A DNA stretch of 64,000 nucleotides from Trichaptum fuscoviolaceum (GCA_910574455.1 CAJSYZ010000007.1:1240001-1304000), one strand, 5' to 3'. Shown: positions 11,101 to 23,997, numbered from the stretch's first letter. A program made the numbers and translations. The notes: generated by a model from the sequence alone, not told the origin.

Positions 11101-14100
11101 TCCATCACTCATCGCCTGGACTATTATAAAAGTCAAATTTTCTATGGCGGTACAGCCTCGTTGAAGCTCTGAAGCTGCTAGCTGACTGGACCTCAGGCTA
11201 AGACTATCGGTTTATATCTCCTGCCGACAGACAACTCCATGATCGAACGACAAACCTTACCCTATCCCCGAAGTCATGAACGACCTATCCGCGGATATGG
11301 CATACCCACATTTTGTGAGTGCCTGCACTCGATTCATCACTCTTGTGACGCTTGCACATAAAATCTCGAACTATGTTGGTGCACTAGTGCGGCTCTTTAC
11401 AACGTTGACTCGAAGATCCGATCTAAATATGTAGACCCGCAGCACCCCTATCGCAAGCCTGAGTAAACGTGCCGCTCGCACATACCGGTGACATGCTTGC
11501 TACTCCACTTCCCCGCCACCGGAGCGCCAAACTTGTGAAGATCCATTTCCATCGTCTTTTCCTGTGCATGCTCCAATGTTCTTGGGAATTGACTTTTTAG
11601 AGCCCTCGAACGTAAATCCACTACGCGTCCACGACGCGAACCACTTGCAAGATATTCGGCGCTGTTCTTGGTACCTGTTGATTTACCCCGGGACGTCAGC
11701 ATGCTTGTTCGGTGGCGGGCATAACTAGCCGATATAAATGGTTCCCCCCGACTGTCATCATCTTTAGACTGGATCCAAATATCAGGAAGAGTCTGCCAGA
11801 GTGACATCTTATCGATGGCTATGCCGTTTTTACTTGTTATCCTCTTGTGCGCAACTAATATTCTTATATTTGGGACATTACTTCAAGGCGATTCGGCTAT
11901 TCCAACCCTCATGCTAAGAATCAGTGAATTCTGAAACTTCTGTCGGCTCGACCAATGACCAGTCGATCCTTCTACTTATCAATTTCAGGCTAATCTATGA
12001 TTGGATGCCTGGCATACACTGGTCGGGTGTTCGAAAGCTCGACCTCTGTCGCGCGGGCCCGAAACTTCCTTTTATGGCAAGCGCTTACCCTTTTATGGTA
12101 ATGCTTTGATCACTCAACTTTCTGTTGATCGGTTGGTGCGTAAAATTGCTCTAATCATCCCTATCGAATGATCTGCGATTTCTTCTCAGATGTTCAACGC
12201 ACGGATGTGCTCCGTGAAATTTGTCCCTCTGGCGTAATAGGTTGAAAGTGTGCACATTTTTTACTTATGGGTGTACGTTAACGAACTTTTGTTGAACTGC
12301 CGGATATACAGCGCTGATAGTAGCAAACCCGGTGTGAATTCAAAATGTCCTTCGTGTTGCGGCTTCTCATATATAGTGCCTGGCCTTGTCTTACGGGAGA
12401 CGTTCCACGCAAGCATCTTACGACACATGCTATCTCCGCGATTTGAATGGAAGACGCATGTCATTCTCCTCGAAGCCCTGGCGAGCAGCAGAATAGCCCG
12501 AGTCGCCTGAGGCTTACCAGTGTACCCCGGGTACGCCTCGTCTGATTAAGCATCAGTATCCCCCTTCCGTGCCTAACTTTCTATTTATCTCTCGGCGTCT
12601 TTTTTGTTCGCTTGCAACAGCGCCTTTTGTGCGAAAAGCTTATGATGTTTGAGTCACTGGCATCCGACGATTCGATAGGCTTCAAGTTGCAACTAAAGTC
12701 AAGTCTAGATCACAAATACACGTGGACGAGCGCTCGGCGCACACGTCTCCTTGCCAATGGGTGATGATTAATGGGGCTTTCGGCCGATCATGTTTACCGG
12801 CGGTTTCTGGAGAACTTGCGGTGCGTGAGACGCATAAACAGATCGTCGCGGACGGGATTTTGTGCCGTGTTCGCAATGATCAGGATCCGAACAAAATTGG
12901 AAGCGATACGGTGGGCCCCAGAGAGTGATCAACAAATTACTTTACTAACCTTTGCGAAGACATTGGAATCCCAGATCGAGAAAATAAAGAATTTACGAGA
13001 AGCAACCCGGTGAGGAGTAGCCATGAGGCAGGCTGAGCAGGGTCCCGATATGTTACACCGATTGCACATTGATGGTGCTGCGGGGTCGGACTTGTAAGAG
13101 CAGCGATAGGAGAGGAGGGAGTGAAGAGGCTGTGCTGGCACAGCTTTAGCGTAGGCCCCACAACGGAAGTTAGATCCCAAAGGACGCGGACAAAGATCTT
13201 CGCGTCTTTTCTTCTTCTTCTTCTTCTCGTCCTTGCCTTGTTCTCGACTCCGACATCACCGTCGTATCGCTGGATTTTCTCGTACGACATTTTTTCGCTG
13301 CTATCTTAATATGTTGCACCTGTGCATCAAAGATTCTAGAGGTCGAGTCGAGGCGAACCCAGTGAAGCCTTAGGCTTAAGTCGAGAAGTGCCCAGCTGCA
13401 GTCCAGAAGATGAGTAAGTGAAAGAAACAAATGGACGGGTCCTGTCTGAGATAGGAGGCTATTACAATATTGTATAGAACTCAGATGTCACCACCTGCGG
13501 GCTTGCGTACATCCCCGCTGGTATTTACACGAATATAGCCTTTTAACGTATCACATAATTCGAGGGTATTGGCGCTTCACGGGCTATCTATGAAGCTGAA
13601 ATACAATACTATTGAGGAGCACATCGACTTATCAGTGCATTGAAAGAAGAAAATACAACTTCGCTTTCGGCGGGGGCTGCACAATATGTTGAGATGTGGG
13701 AATGGTGGAGCAGATGCAGCTTCTTTCGTTGTAGAACTGTGGAGTTGTGGAGATGATGAATTAAAACAATTGCCGGGGCTGTGCCTTGTATGTCCGTAGA
13801 GGTCCCGTGGATAAGCTGAATACGCGTGACGTTCCCTGTTTCATACCTTGTGTGGTAGTTTAGACGCGTATCGTGGTGACATGTGAGTAATTGGCTGCCT
13901 CGAGGCTGAGATATCTAGGGTGCGCGAGCTTTTCGTACCGTCGGCAAATGTTCGAACGAATATTATTGGCACTATAGAAAATATAGTGATCGTGGATGGT
14001 ACACGAAGCGAAAAGGAGCTGGAGAGGGTTATCGCGTGTCCTGTGCGTGCTTTAGAACTGAATTGGCAGATAAATTAACGAAATTGGGGTATAAGTTAGT

Positions 14101-14868
14101 CGCACAGAGCAAAGGGCGGGATGATCGACATGAAGTCATGAAGTACCGCGTTTATCTAATCATTTGCCTTATTTGGGATGTCAGACGTCATTGGTGATAG
14201 GAAAGCCTCTCCAATGTTAACCCAGCCCTTCCCTTGAACATCACCGTCATTCTACTTCAAATACGAGCTCATCGAGCCAGACATGGCCGCCATCGCTTAC
14301 TTTTCTTCCATCGTTTTCATATCTTGTGACAAAGCAAGATATCTGTTCGCCGTGTCGCCTCCGACGGTCACGTCCTTCTTCATTCTGGAAGCATCGAGAC
14401 CTGAACTCTCGTATCTGCAAGGTTTCTCTGGCTCCGTCCCTTGTAACGGGTGGCACCTCACAGCTATTTAATTCTTTTGATCCAGGTGGCTTATTTCAAC
14501 TATTATTATTACTCTCTCCCCGTTGGTCGGACTTAATACCTTGCTCTCAAGTTCAAGCCCCTGTCTGCGTCAAGGGAGGATATCGAGAATAGCAAGTACT
14601 GGAGAAGATTGAACGCAATCTAAAATTCGTACGTGTTCATACAAAGGTGCGGGCGTGGCTCTGCGCGCGCAACTCTACATATCGCCCAATGACTCGCGAA
14701 CAGCATACTGACTGGACACCCATCCGGCACCGGCTTTATCGCTGCACTAGCGTCTACACCAACGCACCAACGCACCAGACCACCATCAATCACTCGTACT
14801 TCCGCAGTTGACTTAATCGATTGCGCGTCCTTGTCTTCGACTCGGCAATCCCTTCAACCTGACAACGT
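8126..14868. other. Gene-poor stretch, about 6.7 kb
   Basis: No convincing gene in either strand. The longest frames (for example 9595-9921 minus, 10508-10906 plus, 11448-11807 minus) have no recognised motif, no coherent set of neighbouring exons and no stable composition bias. Base composition is mixed. I saw no long terminal inverted repeats, transposase motifs or tRNA-like folds. The right end (about 14.6-14.87 kb) must hold the promoter of the YTH gene. Decayed genes or old transposon remnants could be present below my detection limit. Confidence 0.45.
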
Positions 14869-17800
14869 ATGGCCTACGCAAGCGAAAGCACCGACGCCGG
14901 TCGAACAGATCCCAGTTCCAGTGGTACTATTAAAACAAATGGGCATGCTGTACCCGATGGCGCACCGTCCGAACAGTCTACGCCATTGCCGCGTAAGTTT
15001 GCGCACCTCCACGAAGACTCTACCCCTACGCCGTCGCGCACAGCGAGCCCACGAAGGTCGAACAGCGCGCTAGGGACACGCCCGCACGACGGGCACGATC
15101 GGTTCGGGCGAGCACCAACGGCTCGCGCCAAAAGCAGAGGTGAGTATAAGTTATCGTGGCTGTTCCCGAATAATCGAGACACCGGGGAGTCCGGACGTTT
15201 CCATATCGGACTTTTTGGGGTCTCGGATCTGGTTAAGGGCTGCACAGCCGCGGATTTGCACATGGAGGGAAACTCCGCAGCCGATGGCTTTCCCACGATC
15301 CGGGAGCGTGCGAGCCTGGACCGAGGGCCTGCGTACGGCGATTTTTCGAGGATTGGATTCGGTTTGCTTTCCTTCCCTTGCCTGCCGCTGCTCTGGCCTA
15401 AGGCTCACAGGCCATCGATACCCCCTCCACTGCTTTATGCTCGCTATGCAGTAGCTGACTTATTTCTTTATAGATAGTCCTCCGTCTCGCGGCAGTAGTC
15501 CTGCAGCCAGCTCAGGTACGTACTCTGACATCACATTGCCCCCCTCTCTCAAATTTCTTGCAGAATTAAAAGGAACAATATGCTGACCCGAGCGATTGCT
15601 CAAAATTTATAGGCTTTTATGACGACTCTCTTTCACCTTCAAATCGTGCTCCGTCACCCGACTTCCGTTCACAGCCTATAGATTCCACGTCTAACGACAA
15701 CGACGACGACGAGGTTGACAAGGCTCACATGCCCAGTAGCTCTGGCGGTTCTGGCGCACCGAGGTCCCACGACGATGGCAGATCGGGAGCTGGCTCCTCG
15801 TCGAACACAACTAGGCCCCATGCCACGCCCCGTACATCATCCGCGCAACCTGGTGGTTCTGCAGCCGCAGCACGGAGGCAGCAACCTGGGCGGCAAATAT
15901 ACGCAGCACCGCCCGGCCAGTACTATGCATCGTCTCCGTCTGAAGGCTACCGCAATTCCCCTCCAGGCAGCGCTCCTCATCCCCCTGCAATATCACCAAC
16001 GTATGCCTCTCCTGTACCGCCAGCGACATACCCGGCTCGGACAGGCTATTTGGGGCAATACACGATGTCCCCTCAGCCTGGCTTGCCACAGTCTGTTCCT
16101 TACTCGCAACCGCAGTACCAGTATCCCGCCCCGCCTCACCATCCTGGTTTAATCTCGACCGACTCAGGCATTCCCGCCCCCCAGTATCCATCGATAGGCT
16201 ACTCTTCTGCACCTCCGCTAGCTCATGGTCTTCAGCCGGCGGCTCAGTCGCATGCACCTCCAATTTATCAGTTTCCAAGATACTCTCCAGAGGGCGCGTC
16301 GTCCCCGGGTGCTCCTATTTACCATTCGGTCCATACAAACGCGCCTACGGAACACTCTCCTTACGACCCAATGCCGACATCGGCCTCACCGCACCCCCAT
16401 TCACCGTCACCGTTCTCGCCCCAGCATCCGTCCCCGTCTTTCTCTGGGTACAATTACCCTACCCTCTCATCGACACCGCAATTCCCGACCTATACGCGTG
16501 AATCGTTCCCCACTCATACCGCTCCTTTTCAGCCTCAGTATCCCCATTCATACACGTACGTGGGTCATCCTTCATCCGAAGAAGCAGTTCATCATCAGGG
16601 TGGCACGTGGTGGTATATTCCGCAAGGCGTATCGGCGAGCGGACCGCCTCCGACTGGTGCACCATACGATCAAGCGCAGCGGACGTTTCAAGGTATGTAT
16701 ACAGTTGGTGGCTATGCACAGAGACCAGACCTTGACGCGTACGGTAACCCGACATCTCAAATTGTGGTCGGTACGGATGATGGACAACTCCCATCTTCAC
16801 CCCTTGCAGTTCGATCAGTCTCGACGTTATCGGGCCCGAGTAGCGGAACGCCTCATGCGCCTGGTACTGCGCCATCGCACGCGAGCTCGGTGAGAGCAGA
16901 GGGTATGGGTGGGCCTACTTCATCTCGGAGCCCTGGATCGGGCGGACATGGTGGAGGGATTAGAGTAGGTGGGCAAGGTGGAATTGTAGATCATTCTGGG
17001 GAGTCTGGAAGCGAGAAGGGACCAGTGCGACGATCGTATCACCCAAATCCTCCGTCGCATCGGTCAGACTGGGTGATGTGGGTTGGAAATGTTCCGAACG
17101 ATGCGACACATGATGAGCTTTGGCGCTTCTTTAAGCAATCATCGCAAGGCCGGTCACCGCAGCTCTCATCTTCAGCCAGTCAAACATCGCTCGCGTCACA
17201 GCAACCGCTTCTACCGGCCGGTCTGCTATCTCCCGATGGAAGTGATTCATATGGCGAGTTGTCTGCGTCAACGATTGATGGCGTCATCAGTATCTTCCTT
17301 ATATCGCGCTCGAATTGTGCCTTCGTTAATTACGTATCCGAAGCGCATTTGCTGGATGCTGTGAAGCGGTTTAATGGCATGTCTCTCCGACCTAACGATC
17401 CGCGCTGTCCGAAGTTGGTATGCCGAGTGCGGGGGAAGGACGATGACTTGCGTGCGGGAGTTGGAGGGCAACGTGGACAGGGTATACATCTGCGGTGGAT
17501 CAAAGAGCAGAAGGAAAAGGAAAGGGAGAGAAGGGGAGGTTTGTATGGGAAGGGCAAAGGGAAGGAGAGAGGTGGAGATGGTCAAGAGTCTACGGAAGAG
17601 GAACGGTCTTCAGAACCTCCAGCTACGCCATCGGACCTGGGTGACCCAAGCTCCTCTCCCGTCGCTCATTCGTTCTCGAGCGGTGGAGAGGATTCCTATC
17701 GACACCCATCTTCTTCGACATCCAGTGGATCAGCACCGAAGCATTCGGGTAGCTCAGGCTCGTATGCGTCCACTAACTCAAGTATCCTCCAGCGGCATTT

Positions 17801-19123
17801 TCCTAAGCGATACTTCATTCTCAAGTCCCTAACTCAGGTGAGCAAACGCACCTATATTGAGTTAAAATTCGCCTGATCACGGCCTATGACAGTACGACCT
17901 AAACATCAGTAAGGAGAAGGGTATTTGGGCGACACAGCCGCACAATGAGGAGGTTCTGAATCAGGCTTTTCGGACGAGTAAGGATGTGTTCTTAATTTTT
18001 AGCGTTAACAAGAGCGGCGAATTCTTCGGTTACGCTAGGTGAGTAAACTAGCACAGTTTTATAGATGAATTCAACAATATTGACTTATCTCCATAGAATG
18101 GCGGGTCCCATCGGCAATCAGGGGGAACGGATATCATGGGCGTCACGTACCAGTTCATCGCATTCGCACTCACCTGCGGCTTCTCTGTCGTCAGTAGGGA
18201 AAACTTCGCGCATCACAGAATCTATTCCAGAGGAGAAAGAAGGACAAACGCCTAGCGCAGAGAAAAGTTCGGCCAGGGCGCTTTTCTCTCCGGACGAGCG
18301 GCGCCTGGTAGAGAGCTCACCGCAACCTATTACCCCGTCTGAACAGCACCGGATCGACGCCGTGATCGAGGGAAATCCTATAACTGTTCCGGCTGGCGGA
18401 AACTTTGGCTTAACACATCGTCCAGCTACCCACGAAGTCGCTTCAGCGCCAGCTGTGTTGCATGACAAACATCGGGGCCTCACTGCTGCGACTCCTCACG
18501 TACCTGCTGAAACATTTGATCTCAGTTTACTGCGTAGACCACCACCTCCGAAACTTGATCCTACTGCGCCTCTGCGTGCAGTACGTGAGCAAGCAGCGCG
18601 TGGCCCATCCATAGCAGTGGCGATCGAGGATGAAGATCATGTTAAGCGAAAGGATACGATGATGTCACCAGCAGAGCAACGAATTCACTCGAATCCCTTA
18701 CCTGTCGGTGCCCACCATCCACCGCCGCCGTTGGGCGAATCGGGGCCTAGTATTCGTAATCGCGATGAGAATGTGGAGGAGGCAGGATGGGGCACACCGT
18801 TCAAAGTCCAATGGATCAAGACAACACCTCTTCCGTTTCACCGTACGCGGCACCTTCGTAACCCCTGGAATCACGATCGGGAAGTGAAGGTGTCGCGCGA
18901 TGGTACAGAACTCGAGCCAGGCGTAGGCGAGGCCCTAATACAAGAATGGGACGTGCCTGAACCTGCACCCGCTTCGCCTGCGACTTCCCCCACAGTGAGC
19001 AGGAAGGGGCATCGGACGCCTTTGCGAGGTGGTGCACAGACGGAAACGTCAGCTCTTGGCACACCTGGTCCTGCTTCTGGTACCCAGCGTCAATATCCCA
19101 GGGCTCATGGTGGCGACCGATAA
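14869..19123 (+). CDS. RRM + YTH domain RNA-binding protein (m6A reader type)
   Basis: Five exons: 14869-15139, 15474-15515, 15613-17837, 17893-18038 and 18097-19123, about 1236 residues. A long Ser/Pro/Tyr-rich, low-complexity N-terminus (to about 580) is followed by an RRM starting at RSDWVMWVGNVPNDATHDEL (about 587-700), with NCAFVNYVSE as the RNP-1-like strand. The YTH domain begins at KRYFILKSLTQ (about 836) and continues through GIWATQPHNEEVLNQAF, DVFLIFSVNKSGEFFGYAR and ISWAS. A Pro/Ser-rich insert of roughly 220 residues follows. The domain then resumes with FKVQWIKTTPLPF and TRHLRNPWNHDREVKVSRDG. The tryptophans of GIW and ISW fit the aromatic cage that holds N6-methyladenosine in this family. 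Fungal relatives (Mmi1, Pho92) control mRNA stability. The exact target here is inference. Confidence 0.92.
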
Positions 19124-19842
19124 CTTCACCTACTTACAAAACGGAAACGGCATCTGTTGCATGCAGGTCTGCTCTCTTTGCTTTCCGCCCGTTCTTTACC
19201 ATCGCGATCGTCTCTGTTGGTCTGTTCCTCCTCTTCCACTTCATCTAACTTTATCATTACATCCATCTGGCTGAACAGCTACGAATACAATCATGTACGA
19301 CGACAACACTCTTGTCATTCACGACACAAGACGCTACTAGTACAACGACAACATCACCATCGACAACACTCCCTTCTTTTCAGCATTCGTTTCGGGTTTC
19401 TCGCCTTCGCGAGTCGCACAGCAAGCTTCAATTTCGACTCTACCTGCTTTCCGATCGGTGCCATATCGAATGTATCCGTAGTTAAAACTTTGATTATTTG
19501 TACAACCTACGTAGTACTAGGCATTTATACACGGTGCACCCTAGTACTAGGGGTTTGCATACTTAATACAATTAAATTGACCAAGTAATTTGTGTGAGTG
19601 TGATATGAATGTCGAATTCGATGTGATGCGATACAATACATGCTATGATAATTGTACAAATCTATTTGAAGAACATTAAGTTATTCCAGTATGAATTAGA
19701 CAGAGGCGAGGAGGGAAAACTTAGTCGTGATACATGTTGAGCGGGCCCATGGGGGGCAATGATAATGAAATGAGAATATGGAAGTACGATAGCTGACTGT
19801 ATGGTTCTGGAGGTGATAAGAGAGCGGAAGGCGTTTGCGTCG
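19124..19842. other. Convergent 3' intergenic region
   Basis: About 720 bp between the convergent YTH gene and the small minus-strand gene. It is pyrimidine-rich just after the YTH stop (likely 3' UTR), then AT-rich. The frame at 19157-19588 shows no domain and I treat it as untranslated sequence. Confidence 0.5.
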
Positions 19843-20462
19843 TTATCGAGAATGGGTATTTGCGATGGCGGCATAGTCGGCAGCAATATTTTCTGGGAGG
19901 CGCAACCTTAGTTCATTGAACACAGAGCAGACGAGCTCATGCGAAATGCCACGCTGGAGCATATAGTCTGGGGATACACCCCAGCCAAGTAGGTCAAGTA
20001 TGAGCACTTTGGCCTGGTACTTCTGTTCCTCGTTTACTGTTGGCGGGAATGATTAGTGTTATGGAATTAAAGCCTAAACTCCGGACACGCACGTTCTTTT
20101 CTTTCCTCCATGGGTGGTTTTGATGGACTTTGAGGTTTAGACGTGGATGATGGAGCGATTTCGGAGGGTATTGATATTTCTTGTGGTGGATGAGGTGTTC
20201 TGGGACGAGGTATAGGCGATTGGGAACGGGAAGAGGCAATGTCCGATTCTGCGTCTGGCTCCTTCGTTGCTTCTGCACTTTCCACTTCTTCCGCTGCGAT
20301 TCCAGAGTCGTCTGGAGCATCGACACTGTCTTCGGATGTCTTCTCCGGTGACATAGCTTCAGTCGTAGCTTCGATTTGGGTAGCTTTCGGTTCGGAAGTA
20401 GGTTGGGAATCTGCTTGACCTCGAAGAGATGCAAGCAGTTGTGCATAGGATATTGAAGCCAT
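19843..20462 (-). CDS. Conserved basidiomycete protein of unknown function (LDLLGWGV motif)
   Basis: Two exons, 20093-20462 and 19843-20036, with a 56-nt GTGCGT...CAACAG intron in phase. Product 187 residues. The first 120 residues are a Ser/Glu/Pro-rich disordered region with SP and TP dipeptides. The C-terminal exon encodes a compact helical block with KVLILDLLGWGVSPDYML and HELVCSVFNELRLRLP. I believe this block recurs in Agaricomycete hypothetical proteins, but I cannot assign a function. There is no signal peptide or membrane segment. It is divergent from the G-patch gene across a 370-bp gap, so the two may share regulation. Confidence 0.7.
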
Positions 20463-20832
20463 CTTTTTCAACTGAGTAGAGTACGTGTGATTAGCATTGA
20501 ATAAGTGAGATATTATCCCTGATAACACACCATTCAGGAAAGGATTTCGCGTGTAGATACGCGTTTTTTAACACAGCAGTATCAGGTCAGTTGAACACGC
20601 GTCGGAGGTGATCAGGGTATGGGGGGAGCAAGACGCGTCGAGAGTTTAGCGCTGAACAGTGCTGTATTACATGCAACCGAGCTTACTAAGACTCATATAA
20701 GTATACTCAAGTTTATGTAATGACAACATGCAGTGCCAGTACTACTAAGTGATAGGCGCCCATAGACTTTTGACAAGAGTTCTTCTTCAACTTTTCAGGT
20801 AGTCTATTCCTTTCGCCCTGAACTCCTAGGCA
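20463..20832. promoter_or_regulatory. Divergent promoter region
   Basis: A 370-bp gap between the head-to-head starts at 20462 (minus) and 20833 (plus). It must contain both promoters. No strong TATA box or repeated operator-like element was picked out. Two partially similar ACGCGT/CACGCG motifs lie around 20545-20640. Confidence 0.45.
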
Positions 20833-21985
20833 ATGCCTCTTAACGGGCACTCGTATCTTGTTGCTCAAGGGTGGAGTGGGCACGGAAAGGGTCTGAGAGA
20901 AGGGTCTATCTCCCGACCTTTGGCAATACCGCAGAAGAGGACTTTAGCGGGACTGGGGAAGGATAGAGACGAAGCATTCCCCTTCTGGGACCAGTGAGGT
21001 TTTTTATTGTGCATGCTATTGAAGAAAGAGATCTTATACGAAAACTCTCTTAGTCTGTTTAATGCTGCGGCGAAATCTATTCAGGTTAAGATCTTCAATG
21101 ATGATGATGACAGTAATACCGTGAGTTTGACAATCTACCTCAACATAAGATTTTAGCTTACACGTTTCAAACAAGGATAACGATGGAACGCTATCATTGC
21201 CGGGACTTCATCGCACAAGTACTGGACTTTTATCGAATAGAAGACCGAATATCAGCACTGCTTCGTCTTCGGGTGCCGCTACTCCTAACGCATCCTCCGA
21301 GGGTTTCAGACTTTCTCTGCTAGCAACTGCTAAGCGTGAAGCAGCCAAACGTGGTCTATATGCTCGTTTCTTCCGCGGCCCTGTCTTAGGACCCGACACG
21401 AAAGACGTTGAAATTGATGTGCAAGTTTCTGCTGTTGCATCGACTTCTACGGTTACGCAAACTGCTTCGCATACGTCCGACAAAGAGGAAGACCATCCAG
21501 AGGGGACGAAACGCAAAAAGAGGAAGAGTCGGGAAGAGTCTAGCGTGAAGAAAGAGTCGAAACCGGAGAAGCGAAAGTCTGAGAAAGAGAAGAAAAGCCG
21601 CGACAAATCGAATGACAAGGGAAAGGGAAAGGCCACTGATAACCTTGTGGTCGAGGACACCATAAATACAGAGATTGAAAATGACGGCAAGGACAAAAGG
21701 ACGAAACGGAAAGGCAAAGATCGGAAAGCACTGGAAGAAGACGGCAGTGTCGAAGAAAGGGAAGGCAAGGACGAGAGAAAACGTAAACGTAAACGGGAGA
21801 GAGATGGGGCCACGGATGGTCCATCGGCAGGAAGTTGTGAGGTATCATCGAAAGACAAAAAGAAGCGAGTCCGGCGTTCGGAGGAGAATGACACGGAAAA
21901 AGTCGTGGAGCGTCGTAAAGAGAAAGAAGATCGTAAACGACGGAAAGAGGAGAAGCGAAAACGAAGAGAAGTGAAAAGTACTTGA
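20833..21985 (+). CDS. G-patch domain protein with basic Lys/Arg/Glu tail
   Basis: Three exons: 20833-20993, 21054-21120 and 21176-21985. Product 345 residues. The first 60 residues carry a G-patch-like core: LVAQGWSGHGKGLREG, then RPLAIPQKRTLAGLGKDRDEAFPFWD, continuing across the first intron as HLFNAAAKSIQVKIF. This resembles the ribosome-biogenesis G-patch proteins Tma23/Pxr1, which recruit DEAH helicases. The last 170 residues are almost wholly K/R/E/D with repeated KKRKS and RRKEK runs, a likely nucleolar localisation and RNA-binding tail. The start is fixed by the conserved MPLNGHSYL just before the G-patch. Assignment to a specific yeast orthologue is inference. Confidence 0.85.
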
Positions 21986-22591
21986 GGGGATGTTGAGTAC
22001 CTCTCTTAATTCTGTTTCAGGTTGTCCTCTCGTTCTGTTTGCTCATTCTGCATTGTACTTTTTCTCATGCCTCTATGATCGTATTGGTGGGCTACGCGAC
22101 TTCGAACTCTCGTTTGTCCGAATATATAGACCATCTGTGGTCACTGCAAACATACCGCTATGATTTTAAGTTTTCATGCTTTACGGGTGGCAATTGGACT
22201 AACAGGAGCATCTCATTATTTCGCTGGAGGTTGCCTTCCGCAGACTCTTTGCACATTCGTTGTTGGCCATGAAGTGAGCGGCACCGAAACCTGAACATGG
22301 TTTTAGAGGTTGAATGAGATTCTCTGGCCATTGCAACTTAAGAAATCATATTGTTCACATGTCTCACCGTACACCAATCCTCTGTGGTTTATATTATCTG
22401 AATTGGTCATTTCTTGCACTAGGCCGAGTTATTTTTATTCCACTTTGAACAAGTTTATGTGTGAAAGCACTGGCACGCACTCAGGCTACAAGTGTTAGCA
22501 GTTGCCATAAATAGCCTACCACTATTCTTTTGACAGTCTGAGTTGTTCTCTTTTCGTCTTTGTTCTACCCTATATCTGCTGTCTTTCCCAT
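21986..22591. other. Intergenic, no gene seen
   Basis: About 600 bp between two plus-strand genes. It is AT-rich and pyrimidine-rich near the right end (22530-22590), consistent with a 3' UTR followed by the promoter of the FunK1-like gene. Confidence 0.5.
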
Positions 22592-23668
22592 ATGCCATTC
22601 GTCCTTTCCGTACGAATTCATGAGCTACCGGACAATGCGGAGAAGGAATCAGAAGGCGACGACGCAATGGAATTGGTTCAAGAAGGCGTTGATGCTAGCA
22701 AACACGATAGCTCGCCTTCTCGGGCAGACATTGAAATGTCCGGTAATGGTGTCGATGATGAGCTCGAGTACTGTAGCATGGATGAAGACGATACTACACC
22801 GTACATAAATCCGCATCCAGAGGCAACCTCTTCTGGCATCCATGATCAACCTACCAGGGAACAGCCCTCGGTGCCAAAGTCGATGGACAACGCTAAAAAT
22901 TTGGACTATGAGATATTGAAGAGCACCTTCGACTATATCATTAGATTCAACAGAAATGGAGGCAACGGAAAGCACTTTAGGCAAAGCCCCCGGTTGACCC
23001 TCCAGCAGGAACTTGGGGCACTGGCAGGCGACAGTGGTTCCAACCCCGGAGACTTGGATTGTCCCGTTTTTCGAAATTCAGACCATCGACAGATGACACT
23101 AACGTTCATGTCGCTCGATGCTATGCACAAGTATGAGGAGCCTACATATGTACCTCGTCTCGCAGATGATTTGGAGACGCTCTTCTACGTCTCGCTTTGG
23201 CGTGGTCTAGGTGCCCGAGCCGGCGACAAAGTAAATCCACGCATGGATACAAGACTTCGGTTACCGCGAGAGTTTAAAAGCTACACAATCGATACTGTGA
23301 AGAACGCCAAACGTCGCCTCTTCCTTGATACTCGGTACGGGAGGCCGATCGTCAAAGACATCATGTTTATGCACCCGATTGCTATGCATCTCGCGGTGGC
23401 TTGGTATGAAGTTATGAGATGTTCGTACTCGGGGAAGACACTCAATGCCACGAGAAGGGCGAAGTATCAAGAAGAAGGGGAGGCGATACCTGCTGGGCTA
23501 CTTGAAGAAGAAAGCGAGGATGTGCCCCCTGGAGCGATGATGTACTATACTGGAGCTCAGTCGACCAATCTTGTTTGCAATGCGCCATGTTGTCGGACGC
23601 ATTGGGCGCGCTGGGCGAAGAAAATAAACTTGAACAAGAATTTGGATGGACTGTGGGAGTCTGGTTGA
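22592..23668 (+). CDS. FunK1-like protein retaining only the kinase C-lobe
   Basis: A single uninterrupted frame of 358 residues. The first 100 residues are acidic and disordered. Residues about 165-210 carry the block MTLTFMSLDAMHKYEEPTYV...RLADDLETLFYVSLW, the C-lobe signature of fungal FunK1 kinases (TGTxxFMS...DDLESFFYVLLW). The Gly-rich loop, catalytic HRD and DFG motifs are all absent, both here and just upstream. The protein therefore cannot be an active kinase as read, and is either a truncated copy or a pseudokinase fragment under its own promoter. The C-terminus has CNAPCCRTHW and a basic tail. The frame is long and free of stops, so it may still be expressed. Function unknown. Confidence 0.65.
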   Translation: MPFVLSVRIHELPDNAEKESEGDDAMELVQEGVDASKHDSSPSRADIEMSGNGVDDELEYCSMDEDDTTPYINPHPEATSSGIHDQPTREQPSVPKSMDNAKNLDYEILKSTFDYIIRFNRNGGNGKHFRQSPRLTLQQELGALAGDSGSNPGDLDCPVFRNSDHRQMTLTFMSLDAMHKYEEPTYVPRLADDLETLFYVSLWRGLGARAGDKVNPRMDTRLRLPREFKSYTIDTVKNAKRRLFLDTRYGRPIVKDIMFMHPIAMHLAVAWYEVMRCSYSGKTLNATRRAKYQEEGEAIPAGLLEEESEDVPPGAMMYYTGAQSTNLVCNAPCCRTHWARWAKKINLNKNLDGLWESG

Positions 23669-23997
23669 AAGTGAGATGGCAGAACAAGATGAATATGGAC
23701 CTCTCATAATTGATAAAACTGTATGATTGACCTGGTGTTTTCGTGTAAATGTTACAATAGTGTACAAAGAATGTGCTAGAAAAAGATCTTGGCGCATGGT
23801 CAATATCAACCAATACGTAGAAACTATCCAAAGAAGCAGTATACGGGTCGAAATGCGAATTGTTTTGTTAGGGGAAATTATGAAACTGAATGGGTGTACG
23901 GAAACTGAGATAAATGGTCTGAATTAAAATCGTCCAACAATTTCAATATACAAGTGGCTGACACCCGCAGCACACTCCAAGACATGAGACTAATAAA
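23669..23997. other. Convergent 3' intergenic region
   Basis: About 330 bp, AT-rich, between the convergent FunK1-like and Kre9-like genes. The small frame at 23727-23927 has no motif. Confidence 0.5.
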
